DNA from: Pseudomonadota bacterium
Lineage (GTDB): Bacteria; Desulfobacterota; Binatia; Binatales; Binataceae
NCBI GenBank assembly: GCA_021324855.1
Contig: JAJPIG010000030.1
Coordinates: 1 to 64,000 of the forward strand
Reading direction: 5' to 3'
Length of the DNA: 64,000 bases
The position numbers were made by a program, and so were the translations under genes. Below the pieces are notes generated by a model. The model ran no database searches, had not been told where the DNA came from, and saw only the letters and a list, made by a program, of their open reading frames with translations. Shown one piece after another: positions 1-7,282 of this stretch; positions within the stretch are counted from its first letter, which is position 1; the number at the start of each line of letters is the position of its first letter.

Positions 1-662
1 GGCTGATTCACCAGGTGCACGATCTCGGCGCAGATGCGCTGCGGCGAGACGAAGTGCGAAGGGTCGGTGTCCGGCGCCGCCTCGCGCACCCGGGGACTGT
101 CCACCGCGCCATCGACGTCCAGCGTCGCAACGTGCACTCCGCGATGCATGTACTCGTGCGCCAGTGATTCCGCGATCGATCGCTGTGCGAGTTTCGATGC
201 GTTGTAGGCCGAGTACATCGCAGGACCACCGCGGCTCTCGGAGCCGAGCACGAAGATGATCGTGCCGCCGCCGCGCTCGGCCATCCCGTCGACCACGGCC
301 TGGCTGCAGAAGAACGGGCCGTAGGCGTTGACCTTCAACTGGAAATCGAAATCCTCTTCGCTGATTTCGGTGAAGCGCTTGCGCAGGTAAGCGCCGGCGT
401 TGTTGATCAGCACCGAAATCGGGCCGAGTTCGCGCTCGACGGCAGCGACCGACGCAAGGACCTGGTCGCGCCGCGCGACATCGGTCGGCGTGACCAGCGC
501 CCGCGCGCCCACTTCCCGTACCATCGCGGCGGTTTCCTCGAGTTGCGATTGGGTGCGAGCGATCAATCCCGTAGCGTAGCCCTCGCGCGCCAGCGTCAGC
601 GCGATCTCGCGGCCGATGCCCCGTCCTGCGCCGGTTACCAATGCTACTTTGTTATCCGACAT
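1..662 (-). CDS. SDR-family NAD(P)-dependent oxidoreductase (C-terminus cut by window edge)
   Basis: Reading leftward from ATG at 662-660 gives about 220 residues with no stop before the window edge, so the C-terminus is missing. The cofactor motif TGAGRGIG lies at residues 10-17, an NNAG motif near 89-92, and the catalytic pair is Tyr153-x3-Lys157 within YNASK, with Ser141 as the likely third residue. This is a classical short-chain dehydrogenase of the usual size. It is divergent from the next gene. The substrate cannot be told; 3-oxoacyl-ACP reductase-like and xenobiotic ketoreductase roles are both open. Confidence 0.93.
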   Translation of the reverse strand, partial: MSDNKVALVTGAGRGIGREIALTLAREGYATGLIARTQSQLEETAAMVREVGARALVTPTDVARRDQVLASVAAVERELGPISVLINNAGAYLRKRFTEISEEDFDFQLKVNAYGPFFCSQAVVDGMAERGGGTIIFVLGSESRGGPAMYSAYNASKLAQRSIAESLAHEYMHRGVHVATLDVDGAVDSPRVREAAPDTDPSHFVSPQRICAEIVHLVNQ

Positions 663-801
663 GGCCGGCAATCTTATCCCGACTCTCGCCGAGGCGGAAC
701 CATTTGCAGCGAGTTGCAGGTCCGAAATTAGCGCATTGACCAAAGCTTGGCGAAGGCGCTTCGATGATGTTAGGGTGGCGCGCAACAGCTCGGAGGAAGT
801 T

Positions 802-1740
802 TTGAAGCAGGCGCGGCCTCGCTCGGCGCTCACGATCCACCGTTCGTTTCGCGGCATCGATCGCGCGACGACGATGCTGTTCGTTGCCGCTGCGATATTG
901 GCGTTCTATGGACTCTCCGCGAGTGGCGCATCCGCCGAGCCGCTGACAGTCGCTCCGGTTACCAGCGGATGGGAGCGCTTCAATCCGACGCTCGAACTGC
1001 CGCGCATCTACAATCCTGATGGAAGCCTGCCGTCAGGAGCCGAGATGCCGGTGCTAACCCCCGATGATTCCCCGGTCGATACGGATCTGCCGCCGCCCGA
1101 TCCGATAGATCCGTCCGCGAGCGATTCGGCTCCGAGCGTGCCGGCGCCGAGCACGCCGGCCGTGACGCATGACGATCCACCCGTCGCCGACGGACATCAT
1201 CATGGTGCCGCATCGAACGCCGCGGGCGGCGGTGACGACGCATCTGCTGACGACGGCGGGTTTCCGGAGCCCGATCCCGAAACGTTGCTGAACGCGCCAT
1301 CTGCGCTCGATCCGACGGACGGCACCGATCAGAGCGTACCGATCGGGAGCGCTGGGAATAATGCTGCTGATCCGAGCGGCAATACTGCCGGCAGCGCGCA
1401 GAACGATCAGAACCAGCAGGTTGATGCGCCGTCGGTGGTACTGGTGCCGTCGCCGTACTACGGCGCGCCCATGCCGGCATACGGCTATCCCTATTACGGT
1501 CCCGTGTTAGGCCGGTACCCCTCCTTCGGTCCTGCCTCTGCCGCATCGGCGCCGGCAATCCCGCCGAATGTCAGGTTCGGTGTGATGCCGCCGCCCGGCT
1601 ATCCCTGGATCGGCGCCTTGCCGATGGCGCCGTGGTCGGCGGTTCATCCTGCGATGCCGGCGGGTCACATCGGGATGCCGAGCAGCAATCTGCTGATGCC
1701 GCAAAGCCACCTAAGCATGCCATCCTTGTCCGGACGCTAA
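802..1740 (+). CDS. Secreted Pro/Ala-rich low-complexity protein with His cluster and Met/Tyr/Pro-rich tail
   Basis: I do not recognise a family. The preferred start is TTG at 802, five bases after a GGAGG box at 792-796; it gives 312 residues with a basic N-terminus, a hydrophobic segment and an Ala-x-Ala signal-peptidase site (ASGASA|EP). ATG at 874 is the alternative, starting right at the hydrophobic segment. The mature chain is disordered-looking: an acidic Asp/Pro/Ser stretch, a DGHHHG cluster, a Tyr-rich YYGAP/YGYPYYG segment, and a C-terminus rich in Met-Pro pairs with scattered His (for example MPQSHLSMP). A cell-surface or periplasmic role is inferred; metal binding is only a suggestion. 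Confidence 0.6.
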   Translation: MKQARPRSALTIHRSFRGIDRATTMLFVAAAILAFYGLSASGASAEPLTVAPVTSGWERFNPTLELPRIYNPDGSLPSGAEMPVLTPDDSPVDTDLPPPDPIDPSASDSAPSVPAPSTPAVTHDDPPVADGHHHGAASNAAGGGDDASADDGGFPEPDPETLLNAPSALDPTDGTDQSVPIGSAGNNAADPSGNTAGSAQNDQNQQVDAPSVVLVPSPYYGAPMPAYGYPYYGPVLGRYPSFGPASAASAPAIPPNVRFGVMPPPGYPWIGALPMAPWSAVHPAMPAGHIGMPSSNLLMPQSHLSMPSLSGR

Positions 1741-1756
1741 CGCGCTCGGCTATAAT
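1726..1756 (+). promoter_or_regulatory. Candidate sigma70-type promoter before coaX
   Basis: A perfect TATAAT lies at 1751-1756 in the short gap before coaX. TTGTCC at 1726-1731 is a possible -35 box, but the spacer is 19 nt, slightly long. The position fits transcription of coaX and the genes behind it. Confidence 0.35.
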
Positions 1757-1806
1757 CCAGATCACTTTCACTCATGCCGGTCAGGAGCGATGCCGGCAGG
1801 TGTGCG

Positions 1807-2580
1807 ATGCTGGTAACGATCGACGTCGGCAACAGCCATACGGTAATCGGCATCTACGATGGCGAGCGGCTGCTCAACCATTGGCGCATCTCCACGATGG
1901 CCGAGCGGACCGCGGATGAGCACGGCGCGCTGCTTAAAACGCTGATGCATGGCGCGGGGTTCGGGATCGACGTGCGTTTCGAGGGCGTCGCGATAGCGTG
2001 CGTAGTGCCGTCGCTCAACCAGGTGATGGAGCAGCTTTCGGAGCGCTATCTCGGCTGCGTACCGCTGATCATCGGGCCGGGCGTGAAGACCGGCATGCCT
2101 ATCCTGTACGAGAATCCGAAGGAGGTCGGCGCGGACCGGATCGTCAACGCGGTTGCCGCGTTCGACGATTGCAAGTCGGCGTGTATCGTGGTCGATTTTG
2201 GTACGGCGACCACCTTCGATTACGTCACCAAGCGTGGTGAATACGCCGGGGGCGCGATCGCGCCAGGACTGGGGATCTCGATGGACGCATTGGTCGAGCA
2301 TGCCGCCAAGCTGTATCGCGTCGAACTGGTGCGGCCGCGAGAAACCGTGGGCCGGACGACTATCGCGGCCATCCAGTCAGGATTGGTCTTCGGCTACACG
2401 GCGTTGGTCGATGGGCTAGTACGCCGGATCAATCGCGAGCGGGGCGAGGATGCGGCCGTGATCGCGACCGGCGGCTTTGCGGAACTGGTCGCGGGCGAGT
2501 CCGAGACCATCGAGCGGGTCGACGAATTTCTGACGCTCAAGGGATTGCGGCTGATTTTCGAGCGCAATCGAAGGGTGTAG
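1807..2580 (+). CDS. coaX: Type III pantothenate kinase
   Basis: Phosphorylates pantothenate, the first step from pantothenate to coenzyme A, in the cytosol. The 257-residue chain has the ASKHA-fold phosphate loop DVGNSHT at residues 6-12, GADR at 108-111 and DFGTATT beginning at Asp130, the hallmark motifs of CoaX, and the length is normal. ATG at 1807 begins the family-typical MLVTIDVGN; an in-frame ATG at 1774 would add 11 residues without matching the family. panB and panC lie 2-4 kb downstream on the same strand, so three steps of coenzyme A supply are close together. Confidence 0.96.
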   Translation: MLVTIDVGNSHTVIGIYDGERLLNHWRISTMAERTADEHGALLKTLMHGAGFGIDVRFEGVAIACVVPSLNQVMEQLSERYLGCVPLIIGPGVKTGMPILYENPKEVGADRIVNAVAAFDDCKSACIVVDFGTATTFDYVTKRGEYAGGAIAPGLGISMDALVEHAAKLYRVELVRPRETVGRTTIAAIQSGLVFGYTALVDGLVRRINRERGEDAAVIATGGFAELVAGESETIERVDEFLTLKGLRLIFERNRRV

Positions 2581-2606
2581 AGTACCCGCGCTGCTCATTG
2601 GGGACG

Positions 2607-3479
2607 ATGGAAGCGCCGCAGCGAATCGTCAAGGACTCGATGATCGGGCTTTCAATGCCCGATTTCGCCCGGCTCTCGCCGCGCGTCGCAACCGTCCTCG
2701 GCCAGAATCCGGGGCCCTTTACGGGGCCGGGAACGAATACCTATCTCGTCGGCATCGATGGCGCCCCGCTTCTGCTTGATACCGGCCAGGGTGTTGCGAT
2801 CTATCCCGAGAAACTCGCCGCTGCCCTCAAAGCGCTATGCGACAGCGCGGTCCCGGCAGGCATCATCCTCACCCATGCGCATCCGGATCATATCGGTGGC
2901 GTCAAACAGGTTCGCGAGCGGTTCGGCGCGCTCGATGCCCGCAAGCTGCCGTGGCCGGAACGCGATTCGGTCGGCGCACCGATCACCTGCATCCCGCGCG
3001 ATGCGATCATCCAAGGCGAGGGTGTCACGCTTAAGGCGATCTTCACGCCCGGCCACGCTCCCGATCATCTCTGCTACTACCTGGTCGAGGAGAAGGCGCT
3101 GTTCACCGGCGATGTGGTGCTCGGCGCGGGCACGACAGTCATCCCGGATGACACCGGCGACCTCGGTCAATATCTTGATTCGCTGCGCCGCCTCCTCGAG
3201 CTCGATCTTGAAACCATCTATCCCGCCCACGGCCCGACGATTCGCAATCCCAAAGAGAAGATTCGCGAATATATTGCGCATCGCGAATTGCGCGAGCGAC
3301 AGGTGATGGCGGCGCTGGCCGATGGACCACATGAAGTGATGGTGCTGGTGAAGCGGATTTATGTCGATGTCCCTGAGCATCTGCATCAGGCAGCAGCCAG
3401 CTCTGTGAGATCGCATCTCAAGAAGCTTCGCAATGAGGGCCGGGTCGTAGAGCATGAGAATCGCTGGGGCCTCACATAG
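2607..3479 (+). CDS. MBL-fold metallohydrolase with C-terminal winged-helix region (LACTB2-like)
   Basis: The metal-binding motif THAHPDHIGG, a later GHAPDH, TGDVVLG and YPAHGP give the full set of metallo-beta-lactamase-fold ligands. The last ~80 residues (from about EKIREYIAHRELRERQ) match the winged-helix tail of LACTB2-like proteins, some of which are nucleases. It is 290 residues from ATG 2607; a TTG at 2598 would add three. The substrate is unknown. The stop overlaps the next gene by 26 nt, which implies co-transcription. Confidence 0.88.
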   Translation: MEAPQRIVKDSMIGLSMPDFARLSPRVATVLGQNPGPFTGPGTNTYLVGIDGAPLLLDTGQGVAIYPEKLAAALKALCDSAVPAGIILTHAHPDHIGGVKQVRERFGALDARKLPWPERDSVGAPITCIPRDAIIQGEGVTLKAIFTPGHAPDHLCYYLVEEKALFTGDVVLGAGTTVIPDDTGDLGQYLDSLRRLLELDLETIYPAHGPTIRNPKEKIREYIAHRELRERQVMAALADGPHEVMVLVKRIYVDVPEHLHQAAASSVRSHLKKLRNEGRVVEHENRWGLT

Positions 3480-4437
3480 CGCGCGGCGGCGAATAGCGGT
3501 CGTGCTGGCGGCCGCTTCGATTGCGATGCCGCCGCTGGCGCGAGCCCAATCGATGCCCGCTTCGCCGGGCGTCACATCGACCCTGACGCCACTGGCCCTC
3601 CCAGGCTCGGCCGCAGCGGTCGGCGCGCCCGGAACATCTGCGGGATCGATCGTTCCACCGGGAACGATGGTGCCGCCCGCTCCCGGCGCAGACGGTCCAA
3701 TCGTGCGGGTCGCCGGTACGCCGGTCCCTCAGCCGGATAGCGAAGCTAAGACCCCTCCGTCGACCACGGAAATTCCGCCAGTCGTTCCGCTGGACCAGCA
3801 ACCTCAGCCTGAACCGGCTGAACCGCCCGCCACCATCCCCAACGTCTACGATCAGGCCGCTGACATTTACAATTATCAAGGCCAGCAGCCGCCCGCCGAA
3901 TTGCAGCAGCAGCTTGAGAGTCTGCAGCAGTTCATGGAGGAGGGCGACAACACGACCTCGGTCGGGATGGTGGTGCGCGAGGCCCATCGCAAGATTGATG
4001 GCGGCGGTGAGGTCGCCGGTCTGCTGGTGGTCAGCGTGATGCCCGAGAGCCCGGCTGCGAAAGCGGGGCTCCGCGGGATGCGCAGCGGCGCACATTCAGT
4101 GCTCGAGGGCGCCGCGGTCGCAGCCTCGTTATTTTTCCCTCCGGCGATCATGGCGGTGGCGCTGGTCGATGGTAGCCGGGTCGGCGAATCCTATGACATG
4201 ATCATCGCGGTAGACAGCGTCCGCGTCACCAACTTCCTCGATTTCAATGATCGGATGCGCCAGGTCGAGCCCGGCGACATCATCTATCTGACCGTGGTGC
4301 GCAATGGCCATCGCCTGCAGGTGCCGGTCAAGGTGCCGAACCTGCCAGCCGCGAGCACCGTGGCGAAGCCCGGCACGACCGCTGCGATTGTTACGCCAGC
4401 CGCACCGCCGCGCCCGCCCGCCGCGCGCATCCAGTAG
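3454..4437 (+). CDS. Secreted PDZ-domain protein
   Basis: 327 residues. An Arg-rich n-region, a hydrophobic core and PLARAQ at about residues 27-32 form a clear signal peptide. A Pro-rich linker follows (to about residue 140). A PDZ-like domain covers roughly residues 165-305: it contains the GLLVVSVMPESPAAKAGL carboxylate-loop region and, after an insertion with a hydrophobic stretch, the D-x-I-x-A-V-D-S-V-R-V strand and a terminal VRNG strand. No protease domain is attached, so it probably binds other envelope proteins. The start overlaps the preceding gene. Confidence 0.75.
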   Translation: MRIAGASHSARRRIAVVLAAASIAMPPLARAQSMPASPGVTSTLTPLALPGSAAAVGAPGTSAGSIVPPGTMVPPAPGADGPIVRVAGTPVPQPDSEAKTPPSTTEIPPVVPLDQQPQPEPAEPPATIPNVYDQAADIYNYQGQQPPAELQQQLESLQQFMEEGDNTTSVGMVVREAHRKIDGGGEVAGLLVVSVMPESPAAKAGLRGMRSGAHSVLEGAAVAASLFFPPAIMAVALVDGSRVGESYDMIIAVDSVRVTNFLDFNDRMRQVEPGDIIYLTVVRNGHRLQVPVKVPNLPAASTVAKPGTTAAIVTPAAPPRPPAARIQ

Positions 4438-4570
4438 ACTTTCGCTTTACAGCCATCGTGGCTTCGTACTAATTAAGGGATCGTCCGTCGAGGCATTATC
4501 CCGGCGAGACGGTTTGTAGCGAGGGCCCTGCGGGCCCGTGACGACATAAAACTTTGGGTTCGAGCCTGGA

Positions 4571-4682
4571 TCCGAATTTTCGGACCGGGACCCGGAACAA
4601 GGGCCAATGTGCCCGTTCGGTTGGGAACGGTTCCTGATGGGTCGCCGGTGATGCAGGCGGCCCATTTTTTTTGGCGGGAGCC
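4571..4682 (+). promoter_or_regulatory. Candidate attenuator or riboswitch leader of panBC
   Basis: The untranslated region before panB can form alternative RNA structures. A local hairpin pairs TCCGA (4571-4575) with TCGGA (4580-4584). An antiterminator pairs GACCC (4589-4593) with GGGTC (4639-4643) and GGAAC (4594-4598) with GTTCC (4630-4634); it encloses a hairpin CCGTTC/GAACGG (4613-4630, sharing one base). Its 3' arm uses the same GGGTC that forms the 5' half of the terminator at 4639-4672, so the two are mutually exclusive. Further upstream, GGGCCC-tgc-GGGCCC (4523-4537) could add a stem. The described 'pan' RNA motif occurs before panB genes; I cannot tell by eye whether this belongs to it. 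Confidence 0.6.
4639..4672 (+). terminator. Intrinsic terminator directly upstream of panB
   Basis: GGGTCGCC (4639-4646) pairs with GGCGGCCC (4656-4663) over eight base pairs including one G-U, with a 9-nt loop, followed by A and eight T (4665-4672). The T tract ends only 10 nt before the panB ATG, inside the leader, which suggests conditional termination rather than simple ending of the PDZ gene's transcript. Confidence 0.72.
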
Positions 4683-5513
4683 ATGGATAAAGAAAAGGTG
4701 CGAGTCCCTGATCTGCCGCGGATGAAGTCCGAAGGCCGGCCCATCGCGATGCTCACGGCCTATGATTACCCGTTCGCGCGGATCTTCGATCAGGCGGGAA
4801 TCGATGTGCTCCTGGTGGGCGACAGCCTCGGGATGGTCGTGCAGGGCAATGACAGCACGCTGCCCGTAACCCTCGACGAAATCATTTATCACACCAGAAT
4901 GGTTGCGCGGGCGCGCCGTCGCGCCCTGCTGGTCGCCGATATGCCGTTCCTTTCTTTCCAGGTGAGCTCGGAGCAGGCGGTGCTCAATGCCGGTCGTCTT
5001 TTGAAGGAAGGCGGCGCGGAAGCCGTGAAGCTCGAGGGCGGCGTTGCGATTGCCGACACCGTGCGGCGACTCGCCGACCTCGACATCCCCGTGATGGGAC
5101 ATATCGGGCTCACGCCGCAATCGGTTCATCGGATGGGCGGACATCGCGTGCAAGGCCGCCGATCCGGCCGCACCGCCGGATCGCGTGAGCGGTTGATCGA
5201 TGATGCGCTCGCAATCGAAGCGGCGGGCGCGTTCGCGATCGTGCTCGAAGGCATCCCGAGCGATCTCGCCGCCGAGATCACTGGACGCATCGGCGTGCCC
5301 ACCATCGGGATTGGCGCAGGGCCGCATTGCGATGGTCAGGTGCTGGTAATGCACGATTTGCTCGGCCTCAGTGAAAGCCTGCTGCCCCGTTTCGCCAAAC
5401 GCTACACGAACCTGTGGCAGGCGGCGGGCGAGGCCGCGAGCGAGTACCTCGGCGAGGTGCGCGGCCGCGTGTTCCCGGACGCCGAGCATAGTTACGGACG
5501 CAAGAGCGCCTGA
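4683..5513 (+). CDS. panB: 3-methyl-2-oxobutanoate hydroxymethyltransferase
   Basis: Makes ketopantoate from 2-oxoisovalerate and methylene-tetrahydrofolate. The 276-residue protein carries the family signatures MLTAYDYPFARIFD, VGDSLGMVVQG, the ADMPF metal-site region, VKLEGG, MGHIGLTPQS and the catalytic segment GIPSD. ATG 4683 gives MDKEKVRVPDL, matching family N-termini; the purine-rich GGCGGGAG just before it is unusually close. TTG at 4671 would place the start inside the terminator T tract and is rejected. panC follows after 2 nt, so the two form an operon. Confidence 0.96.
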   Translation: MDKEKVRVPDLPRMKSEGRPIAMLTAYDYPFARIFDQAGIDVLLVGDSLGMVVQGNDSTLPVTLDEIIYHTRMVARARRRALLVADMPFLSFQVSSEQAVLNAGRLLKEGGAEAVKLEGGVAIADTVRRLADLDIPVMGHIGLTPQSVHRMGGHRVQGRRSGRTAGSRERLIDDALAIEAAGAFAIVLEGIPSDLAAEITGRIGVPTIGIGAGPHCDGQVLVMHDLLGLSESLLPRFAKRYTNLWQAAGEAASEYLGEVRGRVFPDAEHSYGRKSA

Positions 5514-5515
5514 GC

Positions 5516-6370
5516 GTGGAGGTCATCGCCGATCCCATCGCGATGCAGCGCCGCGCCGAGGCAGCCCGCAGATGGGGCGATCGCATCGCGCTTGTGCCGA
5601 CGATGGGGTTCTTGCACGAGGGCCATCTCACGCTGATGCGCGAGGGGCGGGCGCGTGCCTCGATGCTGGTCGCGTCGATCTTCGTCAATCCGACGCAGTT
5701 CGGTCCGAATGAAGATCTTGCGCACTACCCGCGCGACCTGTCAGGCGATCTGGCGAAACTGCGCGAGGTTCCCGTCGATGTCGTCTTCACTCCCGACCGT
5801 GAAGCGATCTACACACCCGGCGCACAGACCTGGGTCGAGGTGACGGAGCTGACGCGCGGATTATGCGGCGCGCATCGCCCGGGCCATTTCCGCGGCGTCA
5901 CGACCATCGTGGCGAAGCTGTTCAACCTGGTGAAGCCGCACTTCGCGATTTTCGGTGAGAAGGATTTCCAGCAGCTTCGCGCGATCCAGCGGATGGTCAT
6001 CGATCTCAACTTCGACCTGGAAATCGTGCCGATGCCGATCGTGCGGGAAAAAGATGGCCTCGCGATGAGTTCGCGCAACGCGTACCTCTCGCCCGACGAA
6101 CGTCGCGATGCATTGGCGCTTAGTCGTGCGCTGTTTGCCGCGCGTGATCATTATGTCGCCGGAATGCGCGACGCCGAAACGCTGCGAAAAACCGCGCTGA
6201 AGGTCATCGCGGAGACTCCTAAGGTCGAACTCGAATATCTCGAAGCTGTCGATGCCGACACGCTGGAGTGGCCGGCGCGCGCCGATCGACCGATCCTGCT
6301 CGCAGTCGCGGCCCGCGTCGGCACGACGCGGCTCATCGACAACATTGTGCTTGGCGTGCGCAGACCGTGA
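5516..6370 (+). CDS. panC: Pantothenate synthetase (pantoate-beta-alanine ligase)
   Basis: Joins pantoate and beta-alanine with ATP. The 284 residues contain VPTMGFLHEGHLTL (the adenylate-binding HIGH-like motif), FVNPTQFGPNEDL, KLFNLVKPHFAIFGEKDFQQL and the KMSKS-like MSSRNAYLSPDER. The GTG start lies two bases after the panB stop, and the MEVI N-terminus fits the family; no strong ribosome site is visible, so translational coupling is likely. panD and panE are not in this window. Confidence 0.96.
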   Translation: MEVIADPIAMQRRAEAARRWGDRIALVPTMGFLHEGHLTLMREGRARASMLVASIFVNPTQFGPNEDLAHYPRDLSGDLAKLREVPVDVVFTPDREAIYTPGAQTWVEVTELTRGLCGAHRPGHFRGVTTIVAKLFNLVKPHFAIFGEKDFQQLRAIQRMVIDLNFDLEIVPMPIVREKDGLAMSSRNAYLSPDERRDALALSRALFAARDHYVAGMRDAETLRKTALKVIAETPKVELEYLEAVDADTLEWPARADRPILLAVAARVGTTRLIDNIVLGVRRP

Positions 6371-6461
6371 AACGTATTGGCTTCGCCCGGCCATCCGGGA
6401 TCGGCGTCGCTCTTGCGATCGGCGGTTGATTTGGTACGACCAAAGGCGGAGGTACACGACG

Positions 6462-7205
6462 ATGGCCAATGCGAGCGTGACGGAAATCGCGCCTGATATA
6501 TTTCGAATCTGCACCTACTTCTCGCAGAAAGATCTCGAGTTCAACGAATTTCTCGTCCGCGACGAGCAGCCGCTGCTGTTCCATACCGGCCCGCGTAAGA
6601 CTTTCGGCGAGGTGCTGGCCGCCGTCCGCACCTTGATCGATCCGTCGCGGCTTCGATGGATCGGCTTCAGTCACTACGAGGCCGACGAATGCGGTTCGAT
6701 CAACGAATGGTTGACGGTCGCGCCCGATGCTCAGGCGGTCTGCAGCCAGGTCGCGATCAACGTGAGCATCAACGACGTTGCGGAGAAGCCCGGCCGCGGC
6801 CTCAAGCATAACGAGGTCCTGACCACCGGACGCCGTCGTTTTCGATTTCTCCGCACGCCCCATGTGCCGCATGCCTGGGAGTCCGGCCTGATGTTCGAAG
6901 AGACCGAGCGCATCCTGTTCTGCTCCGATCTCTTCTTCCAGAGCGGACGCCATCCGGCGCTTACAGAGTCCGAGGTGGCAACCGGCGCCGCCGCGACGCT
7001 CAGGAAGTACCAGGCATCGCCGATGGCCAACTCGGTGCCGTACACGCCCTACACGGATCGGATCATGGAAGGGCTTGCGGCGCTCGAGGCGGCATCGCTG
7101 GCGCTGATGCACGGGCCGACCTATCGCGGCGACTGCGCCAGCCAGCTTCGCGCGCTGGCCGCATCCACGCGCGAACTGTTCGCGAACTATACGCAGTGGC
7201 CATGA
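6462..7205 (+). CDS. Stand-alone ODP-type diiron protein (flavodiiron-like MBL fold without flavodoxin domain)
   Basis: 247 residues; ATG 6462 sits 9 nt after GGAGG (6448-6452). The segment SHYEADECGS gives His71-x-Glu73-x-Asp75, the HxExD ligand pattern of flavodiiron proteins instead of the HxHxDH of zinc hydrolases. His134 or His137, Asp156 (CSDLFF) and His217 (MHGP) can supply the remaining ligands. The C-terminal flavodoxin domain of classical flavodiiron enzymes is absent, as in the ODP oxygen-binding diiron proteins. A role in oxygen or NO sensing or reduction is inferred. Confidence 0.8.
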   Translation: MANASVTEIAPDIFRICTYFSQKDLEFNEFLVRDEQPLLFHTGPRKTFGEVLAAVRTLIDPSRLRWIGFSHYEADECGSINEWLTVAPDAQAVCSQVAINVSINDVAEKPGRGLKHNEVLTTGRRRFRFLRTPHVPHAWESGLMFEETERILFCSDLFFQSGRHPALTESEVATGAAATLRKYQASPMANSVPYTPYTDRIMEGLAALEAASLALMHGPTYRGDCASQLRALAASTRELFANYTQWP

Positions 7206-7282
7206 GTTAGCAGCGATAGTGCAGCTTTGCTCAGGTCCGCGAATATGGGATAAGTGCCGGCGGATGATGCGGCGAGCTTCGA

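Noticed and set aside
980-1558. Long minus-strand frame opposite the secreted low-complexity gene
   Set aside because: Arg-rich, low-quality translation with no motif; explained by the codon bias of the GC-rich opposite strand.
2835-3575. 246-residue minus-strand frame opposite the MBL-fold gene
   Set aside because: It is antisense to clear catalytic motifs (THAHPDH) and shows no domain of its own.
4551-4575. GGTTCGAGCC resembling a tRNA T-loop
   Set aside because: The flanking bases do not form a 5-bp T stem, and no acceptor, D or anticodon arms are found around it; it lies in the panB leader.
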